Shown here one piece after another: positions 23,390-34,618 of a DNA stretch of 64,000 bases (position 1 is the first letter of the stretch; every line of letters starts with the position of its first letter). The DNA is from Rugalucina vietnamica (lineage: Eukaryota > Mollusca > Bivalvia > Lucinida > Lucinidae): positions 43,344,188 to 43,408,187 of the forward strand of contig OZ024872.1 in the NCBI GenBank assembly GCA_964017185.1. The letters are read 5' to 3'. The notes beneath the pieces were generated by a model, which worked only from the letters and a program-made list of their open reading frames with translations, was not told the DNA's origin and made no database searches. The position numbers and the translations under genes are program-made.

Positions 23390-23520
23390 ATACATTTAGA
23401 TAAATCCAGCCTTGTCTTGAAGATAGCATTTAGAATACTTGAGCTTTATCATACATGTATTTAGCTTTTCATTTTTGCAAAAAGGAATTATTAAATTTAA
23501 CGACGGTAGCCAGTCTATTC
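23390..23520. repeat. Satellite-flank block Y, copy 1
   Basis: Contains ATCCAGCCTTGTCTTGAAG, TTTATCATACATGTATTTAG and TTAAATTTAACGACGG, directly preceding array 2. It recurs at 25600-25730 before array 3. Confidence 0.88.
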
Positions 23521-23624
23521 TTACTGTGTATAAGAAAGTTATCTGAATGTACATTTCTCCTTACTGTGTATAAAAAAGTTATCTGAATGTACATTTCTTC
23601 TTATAGACTTGAATGTACATTTCT
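23521..23624. repeat. 40-bp minisatellite array 2 (short)
   Basis: About 2.5 units between a Y block and an X block. Confidence 0.88.
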
Positions 23625-23735
23625 TCTTATAGACTGACTCCCGTTGTATGTTCATAATGTTTTACCTCTATACTGTTAACAAAGAAAAATAAACAGAATG
23701 AGACTTTTACTACCAGAGAGTTGCCATTCTTATCT
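23625..23735. repeat. Satellite-flank block X, copy 2
   Basis: Second copy of 23266-23375 (ACTCCCGTTGTATGTTC, GTTTTACCTCTATACTGTTA). Confidence 0.85.
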
Positions 23736-24924
23736 CTTCTAGCATATATAAAAAAGTCTGATTTTTTTCAATGTGCAGGGCGGAGCCTGTCAATTTTTGA
23801 TTGACAATGACAAAGTTGACCATTACATTTAAAAATAGGTAGTTCTCACATGGACTGTTACTTTGACCCACTTGTTAATCAGTGTCAAAATTTAACCTCA
23901 TGCAATGAAAATGATGGGTAAACACATACTGTCACAGAACAATATTCAGCTGTACCACATGACTGCATTTATGTATCATGACCATATTGAAAATTCCTTT
24001 AGTAAATGCCTGGTAAACATTCTTGTTTTATGACTCTCTGCTTTTCCTTTCAAGTTTAAAACTTTAACTCTGATACAATTAAATATCAAATGATGCAGGC
24101 TTACTTTAAATAATACTAATTTACTAATGAAAGCAGCAGAAAAAGGTGCAATAACTTCTTACTGGAAGTCACAGTACGGATCTGTAAAGTGTTACTGACA
24201 GCTGACAGCTCAGTCAAGTTAGCAGCGAATCTGTTGCAGCAGCAGCAGCAGCAAAAATAAAAGGAAAATAAAAAACAAATAAATTTTTTATTTTATTTTT
24301 TTATATTTAATATTGTCTATTGTTCATACAGACAAGGCTCCAGAGTATCATCGTCTATCTTGAAGCTTACACTGATAAGCAAATCACTAAGGTGAACTAA
24401 GGCACAATTCGGTCTCTCGTCTGTCTATGAGCGCTTTGACGACAACTTCTGACGCAACGTCTATTAAGAAACGATGATGAATGTCATCACAAACAGACGT
24501 TTTATATCCCACCTATTACCCTGCAGTCTAAGGACACCTTTACTGTTGGCAGGGAACTTTTTTCCTTAAGCTATGTTATGGGTGGGATAGAAAAGTCTTG
24601 TTTGCGGCATAAGTATTCGTTTCCTATAGCACTCACAGCCAGACGAAACTGTAAAAATCTGTAACATTTTCCATAACATTGGTAATATGGTGTCTAGAAA
24701 AGTTCTGTTGCAGCATTCATCATCATTTTCTACTTAGCGATCACAGCCAAACGAAAAAGAAAAAAAAATAATAAGAATAAGATAATAAAAAAATGGCGAC
24801 AAACATTTCCACTTACATGGAACTTTTTTCATAGGTGACGTCGAAAAGATGTGAGTGTGGCATTAAATGTCATTTTCTTATGAGATCTCACCTAGATTAA
24901 AGCCAAATCAATCTGCGACAGAAA
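23736..24924. other. No gene seen; short (CAG)n
   Basis: AT-rich with a (CAG)5-6 tract at 24238-24253. The segment 24150-24250 contains AGTACGGATCTG in common with 1640-1660. Confidence 0.45.
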
Positions 24925-25208
24925 TGTTCGCTGCAAGCGAAATTGCTGCTTACGTGACTGTATTTAGCTACAGCAAAATAGCTGCTTACTTGACCAATTT
25001 CGCTGCAGCAAAATTGCCGCTAACTTGACTGTATTTTGCTGAAGCAAATTTAATTATAACGCTGCAAGTAAAATTGCCTTTAACTTGACTGCTTTTGCTG
25101 TAGCAAAATTGCTGCTACATGTAACATGACCGATTTTGCTGCAGAAAAATTGCTGCTAACTTGACCGTTTTTGATGCAGCAAATTTGCTGCTAATTTGAC
25201 CGAGCTGA
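24925..25208. repeat. Irregular tandem repeat of TTTGCTGCAGCAAAATTGCT
   Basis: Six to seven diverged units of about 40-50 bp, each with the self-complementary core TTTGCTGCAGCAAA followed by TTGCTGCTAACTTGACC. Each unit can fold on itself. Confidence 0.8.
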
Positions 25209-25599
25209 CCTTGTAGGAAAAATAAGTAAAATCAGCTGGTTCTCCGAATCGCTTTATTTTTCGAATGGTACTTTATTGATCTTCTACTGCGGTCATGTAC
25301 CATCAGTAAAGCAAAGAGTTGTTGACAAAAATAGAGGCAATGGCTAACTTATTTGAGTGTAGCTGTATGGTTATATTTTAGAAACAAAATGTTTATGTTT
25401 TTGTGTGTCTACCATACACTTCACCTATTTTGAAATCATTCAGGTGAAACACAGATATAGCACAAAGACAACAAGCATAGTCACCTTTACTTCAATTATA
25501 CATTGTCAGCTCTGGGACCCTTTCTCAACAATGAAATCATCCAAGGCTGGGCTTAGCTAAGCACTGCCCTGCACATTGAAAAAAATCCAAGTATACATT
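25209..25599. other. No gene seen
   Basis: Begins with a GAAAAATAAGTAAAA segment related to 1824-1882. Otherwise unassigned. Confidence 0.45.
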
Positions 25600-25730
25600 A
25601 AGTTAAATTCAGCCTTGTCTAGAAGATAGCATTTACAATACTTGATCTTTATCATACATGTATTTAGCATTTCATTTTTGCAAAAAGGAAGTATTAAATT
25701 TAACGACGGAAACCAGTTTATTCTCCATTT
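25600..25730. repeat. Satellite-flank block Y, copy 2
   Basis: Same block as 23390-23520 (AAATTCAGCCTTGTCTAGAA, TTAAATTTAACGACGG), directly before array 3. Confidence 0.88.
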
Positions 25731-26938
25731 CTGTGTATAAGAAAGTTGTACATTTGTACATCTGAATGTACATTTCTCCTTACTGTGTATAAGAAAGTCA
25801 TCTGAATGAACATTTTTCATTACTATATATAGGAAAGTTATTTGAATGTACATTTCTCTATACTGTGAATAAGAAAGTTGTTATAATGCACATCTCTCAT
25901 TATTGTGTATAAGAAAGTTATCATAATGCACATTTTCCATTACTGTGTATAAGAAAGTTATCAAAATGCACATTTCCCATTACTGTGTATAAGAAAGTTA
26001 TCGCGATGCACATTTCCCATTACTGTGTATAAGAAAGTTATCATAATGCACATTTCCCATTACTGTGTATAAGAAAGTTATCAAAATGCACATTTCCCAT
26101 TACTGTGTATAAGAAAGTTATCGTAATGCATATTTCCCATTATTGTGTATAAGAAAGTTATCATAATGCACATTTCCCATTACTGTGTATAAGAAAGTTA
26201 TCAAAATGCACATTTCCCATTACTGTGTATAAGAAAGTTATCCTGATGCACATTTCCCATTACTGTGTATAATAAGAAAGTTGTCATAATGCACATTAAT
26301 CTTTACTGTGTATAACAAACTGTCATAATGCACATTTCTCATTACTGTGTATAGGAAAGTCATCGTAATGCACATTGCTCATTAGTGTAAAAGAAAGTTA
26401 TCGTAATGAAAATTTTCCCATTACTGTAATTTCTAAGAAAGTTGTCATGATACATATTGTCCATTTGTGTATATTGTAAATTATCGTACTGCACATTTCT
26501 CATGACTGTGTAAAAGAAAGTTATCGTAAGGTACATTTCCCATTCCTGTGTATAAGAAAGTTGTCATAATGCACATTTCTCATTACTGTGTATAAGAAAG
26601 TTATCATAATGCACATTTCTTATTACTGTGTAATTGAAAGTGTAATGCATATTTCCCCATTACTGTGTATAAGAAAGTTATCGTAATGCATATTTCCCAT
26701 TACTGTGTATAAGAAAGTTATCGTTATGCATATTTCCCAATACTGTTTATAAGAAAGTTATCGTAATGCACATTTCTCATTACTGTGTATAAGAAAGTTA
26801 TCACAATGCACATTTCCCATTACTGTGTATAAGAAAGTTATCACAATGCACATTTCCCATTACTGTGTATAAGAAAGTTATCATAATGCACATTTGCCAT
26901 TACTGTGTATAAGAAAGTTATCATAATGTACATTTCCA
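25731..26938. repeat. 40-bp minisatellite array 3 (about 30 units)
   Basis: Contiguous 40-bp units CATTACTGTGTATAAGAAAG + TTATCATAATGCACATTTCC. The middle (25960-26280) is highly homogeneous and the edges are more diverged. There are no unique spacers between repeats. Confidence 0.95.
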
Positions 26939-27424
26939 AGAGTAATTAGACTCATAAGTCACTAGTTATTTCGTATTGCATGCATCATCTGATACCTTTA
27001 CAAAATAAGCAGTAACCTATGTTCCCATCTGTACAGAACCATAAAATGTTTTTTGAGAAAATATGCTGCTGTTATTTCTAACATGCCACTGTGGTCAAAT
27101 AAATCAATTTGCAGGTTCATAAAGTGTCATGAATTAACAGTGCTTTGAGTGTTTATAAACATTTGAGAAGGCAGAAGTGAGAAAACAGCTGTTCTAGGAT
27201 TATAAGGCTTATCAGCTAAGAAACTTTCATCTACAAAGGCTTGAAAGAGCCATCCGTCAGTAAATAAATGTTGCTTTGCGAGTCAAAGAAAGTTCTGGGA
27301 CCCTTGCTGTGCACAGAGAATGGAATTCGACTAGTAAATATTTGCTTTATTTCAGAGATGAAGGGATTCCAACATTTTTCAAAACAAAGTACTTCCTCGA
27401 ATTCGTGTAGTATAGGAGATTACA
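26939..27424. other. No gene seen
   Basis: Unique DNA after the array. The 89-codon ORF 27268-27537 overlaps MITE B and is not supported. Confidence 0.5.
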
Positions 27425-27697
27425 TCATCTCGAAAACATATGCGTATAATGTATACCCCCTTATACCCCACTTTTATACAGCAAACCGGGGTATACAACG
27501 GTATACCTGTCTTTCTTATTTTTGCTCCAAAACATAGATTGTGGGTACTTGTTAGAACCGCCTCGGCGAGGCCGTTCTAGCGTGTACCCACACTCTGTGT
27601 TTTGAGCAAAAATAAGAAAAATATCAACAATTTTCAGCTGAAAATACTTAATTTGCAAAGCTCAAAAAATCTTTGTATATTGCATGGGCAATAACGT
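27425..27697 (+). mobile_element. MITE B copy 2
   Basis: Complete centre: GATTGTGGGTACTTGTTAGA, ACCGCCTCGGCGAGGCCG, then GTGTACCCACACTCTGTGTT. The right terminal repeat is partly lost after GCATGGGCAATAACG. Confidence 0.88.
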
Positions 27698-29034
27698 CCT
27701 TATACTAAGAAAACATAATAGGCGACCACTCAGTTACCCGAACTTAACTAAAACGTACATAAAGTTCAAACATCACAAAAAATCACTCGGCATGGGATAC
27801 CAGGGCCCTACCCAGGATATAAGGGGATCTAGGGATATCAATAAGCTGGGGTGCAAACGACCACTTTGGGGGTTTTAAGGAGCAGTGAGCATGGGTCTGA
27901 GAGAAACATTTTAGGTAGCTGGGGAGAGAGGTAAATTCGGCGGTAAATTTTCTTTCAGGGAGCAGGGAGCTAAGACCCCTACCTGTTAGGGCCTCAATAC
28001 TGCCTGGCAGTACCTATTCTTACCACTCCAGGCTCTCTCTCGGATATTCGCAGCAATTTTCAGAAAGAGAGTCAGTCCAGCTTCGGACCGAGAAGGGGCC
28101 TACAAACTGTTATCGTTAATACACACCCCATACGACTGGCCCATAAGTCCTTGATCGTTTGTCGAGGGTGAACATGTACTGATCTTTATAATGGAGTCAA
28201 ATGCATACATGTACTCTCCTTCTCAAGGACTAATTGGATCATATGTCGCGAACAGAAAATGATCTAGTTTGGAATCAATTTTCAGCTGTATAGTGAGTTT
28301 ATCGAGGACAAATTTGTGTTACTTCATCATATTGCCATGGTAATAGGGTATCCTATTTCACATTATCTTATTAATTTCAAAGAAAACGATTCTTTCCTGT
28401 ATTTCCTCTTATAGCTGACAGACGGATATTTTGCAACAGATTTTCAAAACTCCTAAACCTGTTACCGGTTTGGGAAATTACAAGCTTTAGCGCCATTAAT
28501 GTAAAGAAAATACGAGGTATCCTGTTACAATTCATTGTCGTTCAAAAACTAAAGTTACAATAGTGGAGATTCACTTGTCGTCTGCTTAAAAAAACATGGC
28601 TGACATTGTTGTTTCGTCTGATAATGGTGACAGACCAGACTGTGGCTTTGAAAATGAGATGATATACGAGAGAAGCGTACTTGAGAGAATGGCAAAACTT
28701 ATAAATGTAGTAAAATATGGTTGTAGCAGAAAATTATTTTAATTGAACTGAAAGGTACTAACCCATTAATAACTATGATTTATTTAGAGAAAATGTTGGT
28801 TTTCAGGTCGTAGACAGAATCAATAGCGCCCACGAAAAGCTTTGGGGGACATACGATATACATGTATTCATTGTGAGGTTTCCTGGTATACTTGCTATTT
28901 TGACCTAGAAATGATACCTGAATCATCTATTGAAACGCCAGTTTAATTCCATTTACGTACCATGTTCCATTCTACAGCATTGGGGAGGTCTATCGAAATG
29001 CCAGTGGGACCATCCTAATATTTACCATAGGTCA
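27698..29034. other. Mostly unassigned DNA
   Basis: 27712-27790 is a piece of repeat J (CTCAGTTACCCGAACTTAAC). 27790-28120 is higher in GC and unassigned. One short ORF at 28596-28742 is described separately. Confidence 0.5.
28596..28742 (+). CDS. Unrecognised 48-codon ORF with strong start context
   Basis: ATG in AACATGG context (A at -3, G at +4) with an in-frame TAA 9 nt upstream. It begins MADIVVSSDNGDRPDCGFEN, a polar acidic composition that looks more protein-like than the surrounding ORFs, and stops at TAA 28740-28742. A GTAGTA near 28708 could be a weak splice donor, which would make this a first coding exon. No family recognised; it may be chance. Confidence 0.2.
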   Translation: MADIVVSSDNGDRPDCGFENEMIYERSVLERMAKLINVVKYGCSRKLF

Positions 29035-29259
29035 CATCAGGAAAACATGTTCATGTAATGTATACCCCCTTGAACCCCACTTTTATGTAGAAAAACTGGT
29101 CTTTGCAGAGGTATACCTATTTTTCTTATTATTTCGCCGAGGCGGTTCTAACGTGTACCCACAATCTATGTTTTGAGCAAAAATAAGAAAAATATCCAAA
29201 CATTTCCACTGACAGCCTTAAAAATCTCTGTATATTGCATGGGCATGTTTTCGTGATGA
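29035..29259 (+). mobile_element. MITE B copy 3, left hairpin arm deleted
   Basis: Both ends present (CATCAGGAAAACATG / GGGCATGTTTTCGTGATG). The left part jumps from TTTTCTTATTATTTC to GCCGAGGCGGTTCTAACG. Confidence 0.88.
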
Positions 29260-30177
29260 TTTTTGAAATCAGAGACCATACACGTACAGTCGGTGACACA
29301 GATGACCAATGGCATGTTCTTCTTCATTGTAAATTTCATTCATCACAGAACAGTAATAGCCTAAAGAATAGTGCAAGAACTGGATAGAGACAAACTGTTA
29401 CGCGACGGTCTATTGACGCGTTTTCGTGTTCTTTGTGATTTTATCTGAAGTATGTTGGCATACATGTAAGTGAATAGAACCAGTGATACACTTAACGTAT
29501 ATTGTAGCTTCCTCATGCCCAGTGTCCAAGAAATGAAAGAAGCAACAGATAAGAACTCACAGCTCTATTTAGCCATGGCCCATCACTATGGAAAGAATGA
29601 TTTTGGAGTATTGTTTTTCTTCTGGTCCTTTTGGATGACGCTGTGTTTAATATAATACCTCATTTGTGTATTTCGCATCCCACTTTCTGGCAAACTACAG
29701 TATTAGGTACATAATTGTTTCTGATGTATCCTGTTTCGTCTGGAGTGCTCTGAGCAAGGCAAACTGCAGTTCACACACTCGCTATCACCTGTAATTCCTA
29801 GATAATGGCCAATCTAAATGATATTACTGATCACTGATAATTGCCTTTGTTTTCGAGTGTGTAGTAAGGGTAGAAGATTGGCTCCACTTTGAACTTTTCA
29901 GCGTCTGTTTCCTTACTTTTCACAAACAGAGTACCGCTAAAATCCGTGTAACCTCCAATTCTTTTATAGCTGATCGTTCCAAGGTGGTAGGTCTGTATTG
30001 GTTTGTTGTTTCTCACTATCACATCAGTCTCAGTTTATGTTAATATATTATGTATAGATATAAAATGTGTGGTTCTGCGTCTTAGTGTTAAGAAATAGCT
30101 CTTCTTAAGATATACCCACACATGTACATGTATCTGTTTAAATTGTCATTCACTAATGTATTGTTACCTTCCCGCTT
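29260..30177. other. No gene seen
   Basis: AT-rich unique DNA with small unsupported ORFs (29470-29655 plus, 29831-30022 minus). Confidence 0.5.
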
Positions 30178-30199
30178 GGGGGGGGGGGGGGGGGGGGGG
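30178..30199. repeat. Poly-G tract, 22 bases
   Basis: Uninterrupted G run in an AT-rich setting, followed by TTAAGG. Confidence 0.95.
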
Positions 30200-30514
30200 T
30201 TAAGGAAGGATTTTTGTTTACGATTATGCCAGTTCCTGGTCATTGCTTTCTACGATTGGTTTCTATGAGTCAGTACAGGGGAAACCATTTTCACTTTCAC
30301 GGTAAGATCTCCTTGGTCTATTATTAGACCGTCAAAAGGCATTCTGCCGCATGCATCTGTTTCTATTTTCAAAGATTCTTATCTCAACTTCAAGTCTACA
30401 AAATGCGACCATCGCTCCAAAGATCTTTTCAGAAATCCCAGGCCGCTAGGGTTTGTAGGGCTTGCGTTAACAAGCCCATACTCACATTTGCACAACAATG
30501 TTTTCCCTCGGAAC

Positions 30515-30632
30515 CAGTTGGCGGACAATGAATTTTGGTTTATTTATTATAACTTTTTTTTTTTTTTTCAGTTGGCGGACAATGAATTTTGGTTTATTTA
30601 TTATAACTTTTTTTTTTTTTTTTTTTTTTTTT
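30515..30632. repeat. 54-bp tandem duplication ending in poly-T
   Basis: Two copies of CAGTTGGCGGACAATGAATT + TTGGTTTATTTATTATAAC + T-run. The second T-run is about 24 long, the first about 15. Confidence 0.95.
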
Positions 30633-30701
30633 GAGGTTGTTTTGTGGGTTTGTTGTTCCGGGAGCACCCGAAGGCTCAACCGGGAGGAGGTTTTAGGAGA
30701 A

Positions 30702-30930
30702 GCCTGTGAAAACTTCCTAGCATAGTTTGTTTAATGATGACCCTAGTATGACACTGACCTATTTAAACCAAAGTCAAATTTGAAACCTTAGACATAGGAA
30801 AATAATGGATATGAAACCTGAAAGTGGGCAAATGCAGACAACTCAAGGAGGCCAATATATTGAAGGAAATGGAATGTATTGAGTTCAGTGTCATTCTTTT
30901 ACCTTGACACAAGGTCATTTACAGCTTAAA
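30702..30930 (+). repeat. Repeat C-related fragment, decayed
   Basis: Resembles the 17340-17540 part of repeat C: ATGACACTGACCTATTTAAA, GAAACCTGAAAGTGGGC, TTGACACAAGGTCATTTACA. Confidence 0.55.
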
Positions 30931-31884
30931 CTGAAACCTTGCTTTGCTATAAATAAATGGTCCATTATATATAGATTTGTAAGCTTTGATAGTATAAAGG
31001 CTATAAAGAATATAAAAAAAAATGATACTGGTAACATCAAGATTGTAGCATTGCTCACAAATGCTAAAAAATCTACATCTCGGTACCAGATGGTCGACTT
31101 CAAAGTACTTAGTGTTAAAGCAGTGCCTGCTTTCGTATTCTGTTTCGAGAAAACTGGACAACAGCCCTACAATTTTTTCTTTTCGGCATATTTTCTGAAA
31201 ACTGTCAAATAATGCTACAGTCGTAAAAATGGTCTGTCGAATATTACATCTATTGGAAGGTGTTTGCTTCCAGCATCCAAAAATATGAAACCTCCGGCAC
31301 CGTGTGATAAAATCTGAAACATCTTAATTTTTATGCCTTTCGACTTTATTGCAAGCATATTTTATGGCCTGCCACCCTGGGTGAATTATTAAAACTTTAT
31401 ATTTTAGCAATAATTAACTTTTATGCTCTGTGCAATTGCCATTTAAGTTGTGAAAAGAAGCAATTAAACAAAAAGCATGTGCTGAAACGTCTAAAACTGA
31501 AAGGATCGTCTCCAGTCGATCAAGATAGCTAAACGCCTTTCGGGAAATATGCAATATACGAAAACAAAATGAACATATAAATATGGCTATACGGGAGCAC
31601 AAAATCCAATTTGCATGTACACGTTTTATATATAGAAGTTAAAGTTTATATCATGTACAAAGCAATATCTAAAATATCCAAAATGTAGTAACAGCCAGGT
31701 TGTGTCGCTTAGCAACTGTCTGCTTGTGTCGCATAGCAACTGTTGTAAAATATTCCGGTTGCCGGGCAACCCCTGACGACTAAAACAAAACACATTTGAA
31801 CATTTTAGTGACAATATGTGTTTTAATAGGCAGTGACATTATTTTTCATCATTTTAATAATGATTGTGGGTCATACATTTCACC
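30931..31884. other. No gene seen
   Basis: Unique AT-rich DNA with unsupported ORFs on both strands. A short duplicated TGTGTCGCTTAGCAACTGT motif lies at 31702-31743. Confidence 0.5.
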
Positions 31885-32345
31885 ACCTTTCATATAGGGT
31901 ATTGCTTGCCTAACAAAGAAACCAATTTGTTTATAAAAATAATCCAGGTCACATGACCAAGTCGGCCGCCATGCCCCTAAAGGGTAAAACCCTTAAAAAT
32001 ATTCTTCTCCGGAACTGGTGGACCGATTTCGAAGAAACTTGGCATGTAGCATCGACGACTAGAGTACTACTATATGTTTATAAATCCTGACCCTGCGATG
32101 ACCTTGGCCTACTTTAGGGCAAGGTCACCATAGGTCGCCTATGCATTAGTTAAAATGTCATATGAAGGGAAAACCTGCGGGAACTTGGCAAATGGACCGA
32201 ATACTGATTATCCTAAAAAGAATGAACCCAGTGCTTCATTTGCCCTTACACTGGGGCTATATACCATACCATTCAAACATGTTTATTGGCATATATAGCA
32301 GATCTCAGGTGGGCGTTTACAGGACCACTGGTCCTCTGGTTCACT
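31885..32345 (+). repeat. Interspersed repeat C, copy 4
   Basis: One unit with CCAGGTCACATGACCAAG, CGGCCGCCATG, GGTGGACCGATTTCGAAGAA, ATGACCTTGGCCTACTTTA and the terminal CTCAGGTGGGCGTTTACAGG. Confidence 0.85.
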
Positions 32346-32644
32346 TTGTTTGATTATCTTTGAACATAGCAGAATCCAGAGAACTTTCAGATGCTACATA
32401 CAAAATAAGCTAGGTATATTTGCTATCAAAACACAGTATGTTTAGGTGGGCAGCTGTCCAATCGATCAGTCAGTTTACAAGGTCTAGGCTAGTTAAGGAA
32501 TGATTAACCCTATTACTGATACTCAGATCTGATTTGTCTAACATACCTAGTGTATCTGTTAATTAAAATACGGTCAACATTGTGTTTTTGAATACTTTAA
32601 ACATAGTTTGAAATATAGATCGATAACAGTATTTCGCCAGTATT
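32346..32644. other. No gene seen
   Basis: Short unique spacer before the GAAA microsatellite. Confidence 0.45.
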
Positions 32645-32645
32645 A

Positions 32646-32685
<40 letters not shown>

Positions 32686-32687
32686 AA

Positions 32688-32727
<40 letters not shown>

Positions 32728-32729
32728 AA
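32645..32729. repeat. (GAAA)n microsatellite
   Basis: About 21 tetranucleotide units with one extra A near the middle. Confidence 0.97.
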
Positions 32730-33164
32730 ATGTCTTATAATGCTCTACATGACCAAAACGCCCTTGTCTCAAATCCATAGGTTTGCATGTTTCAAAAAAT
32801 TTTCATTCTCAGATTGTATTCTATATATAGTTTAATAACTTTGAGCAAAAATAAACATGATAAATATAGAAGTGTCTGCAATTGTTACATTTCTTAAGTT
32901 GAGTCGTGCTTCTCTTTCAGTCATTTTAAAAACAATCGTGTCATTTCTCAAATATGTGCCTTTTATACAGTTTTTACACAAACCCGTAAAAGTCACTCTG
33001 GCTACACACAAGGAAGTTTTTGACCTGGTTGTGCTTGTGAATAAATCTGCATGTACCGTGTAATTAGTGTCCCTTGAACTCGAGTGACTGAGTTTGAACT
33101 CATTATCTATTCATTTGGGCACATCCCAAAGTTTCAGTTTGATGTAAATTGTAGACCAGGCATT
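32730..33164. other. No gene seen
   Basis: AT-rich unique DNA. The 68-codon ORF at 32857-33063 has no support. Confidence 0.5.
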
Positions 33165-33415
33165 GAGGTTATAAAACTTCTTTCATGCTCAGCTTAGCTG
33201 AGTCTAAAATATATCCTGCTCATAAATGTTAAAATGCCAACAATTGTTGGCATTTTATTTTGTTGGCATTTTAACATTTATAAGCAGTATAAATTACACA
33301 GGCTTTGGTGATTTAAACCTGGAATTTCAATAAATTTGGGCTATTTCAGTATTTATGGGCACTTTATATTTCATGCTCAGCTGAGTTGAGCTTGAAAAAA
33401 AGGTTTTATAACCTC
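33165..33415. mobile_element. MITE-like element with long terminal inverted repeats
   Basis: Ends GAGGTTATAAAACTTCTTTC...AGCTTAGCTGAG and CTCAGCTGAG...AAAAGGTTTTATAACCTC. A second, internal palindrome is at 33219-33288 (AAATGTTAAAATGCCAACAA / TTGTTGGCATTTTAACATTT). No ORF. Confidence 0.78.
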
Positions 33416-33809
33416 GACCCCAGATGCTAGATATTTCATCTAACATGCAATTGAACAAATTGAAAGTTTTTTATTATATAACTATAAATAGACAGTATTT
33501 CAGACAATGCTTTCAGCCCATTGCATATTTTGTCATATTCTATGACCTGGGGTTTTTCCCATTGAATATATGCTACTAAATTTAGAACTCTCTCTGTCAT
33601 TGGAAATGTACAGCAGTAATGTGGATGAAGTACAAATGAAGTTTATTACTGTTTAGTTTATTTGAATTTAGACTTGATGTCCCGCTGAACATTTTGCAGT
33701 CATGCTTGGACTATATGTAAACTGTATGTATACACTTATTCATTTACAGATAATAGTTATTTTAAAATTATTTTTATCTTGTTAAAAGTGTTATATAATA
33801 AAACAATTG

Positions 33810-33938
33810 TTGACTATTGAGTCATTAAATATGATGTGATATCCAACAGAGACTACCAATATTGACCTCGGCTTTGCCTCGGTCAATATTAGTAGTCTCT
33901 GTTGGATATCACATCATATTCAATGACTCAATAGTCAA
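33810..33938. repeat. 129-bp near-perfect palindrome
   Basis: Arms of about 60 bp beginning TTGACTATTGAGTCATTAAA and ending, reverse-complementary, at CAATGACTCAATAGTCAA. They meet at CCTCGGCTTTGCCTCGG with almost no loop and only a few mismatches. Confidence 0.92.
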
Positions 33939-34140
33939 TAACTGTATAATAGCTAATGATTATATTTGTTACGGTTGAGGTCAATGTAGCTGAATGGTTA
34001 TCTTTTAGTAAATAGCTTCTCATTCGGTCTACCATGTGTACAGATCCTAACATATTTGTGACTTTAGGTATTTCCAGTTTGTGTTTCTTAGAAGTGTGCA
34101 TTAATGATAATGCCAGTTCCTGGTCACTGCCCATTTTCAT
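33928..34140 (-). CDS. Unrecognised 70-codon ORF beside the palindrome
   Basis: Minus-strand ORF starting MKMGSDQELALSLMHTSKKH, with plausible protein composition in its first 50 codons. Its last codons run into the palindrome arm. The start segment GTGACCAGGAACTGGCAT recurs, slightly altered, on the minus strand at about 30225-30245, which suggests a repeated sequence. Possibly a retroelement scrap or a chance ORF; no family recognised. Confidence 0.18.
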   Translation of the reverse strand: MKMGSDQELALSLMHTSKKHKLEIPKVTNMLGSVHMVDRMRSYLLKDNHSATLTSTVTNIIISYYTVIDY

Positions 34141-34618
34141 ATTTTAGGAATACACTGTGTAGTGTGTACACTATTTTGTTACATTCTTTTCTACATGTCA
34201 TTTAATCTCATGTTTTACATATATTGTAAACTGAGAGAGAACTAATAAACTTGGAAACTTGTAATGTAACCAGCAACAATATACTCGTATATTGTTAATT
34301 GTTTACCTAATTTCGTCTTTAATAACAAGGACGTAAAATCATAGCTATGTGGGGTTCGAGTACATGTACCTCGGAAAAGGAAAATAACATTCTTTATTTT
34401 TTCGTTAGTCTTTTCCTTATTTTTGTAAATGACTTATCATACATTTAATAATCACAATAACAAATCGACATTAATATCAAATTAATACTGCCTCAATCTT
34501 ACGCATACTTTTGTAGAGGAACTTTCAGAACAATCAAACAACAATAACAAACGAGAGACTGCACACACCGGTTATCATGAGACAACCAGTACCGGCAACG
34601 CAGACGAAATCAATACCA
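34141..34618. other. No gene seen
   Basis: AT-rich unique stretch. Confidence 0.5.

Noticed and set aside
25731-26938. CRISPR-like regular array
   Set aside because: The 40-bp units are contiguous with no unique spacers, and the context is eukaryotic; it is a minisatellite.
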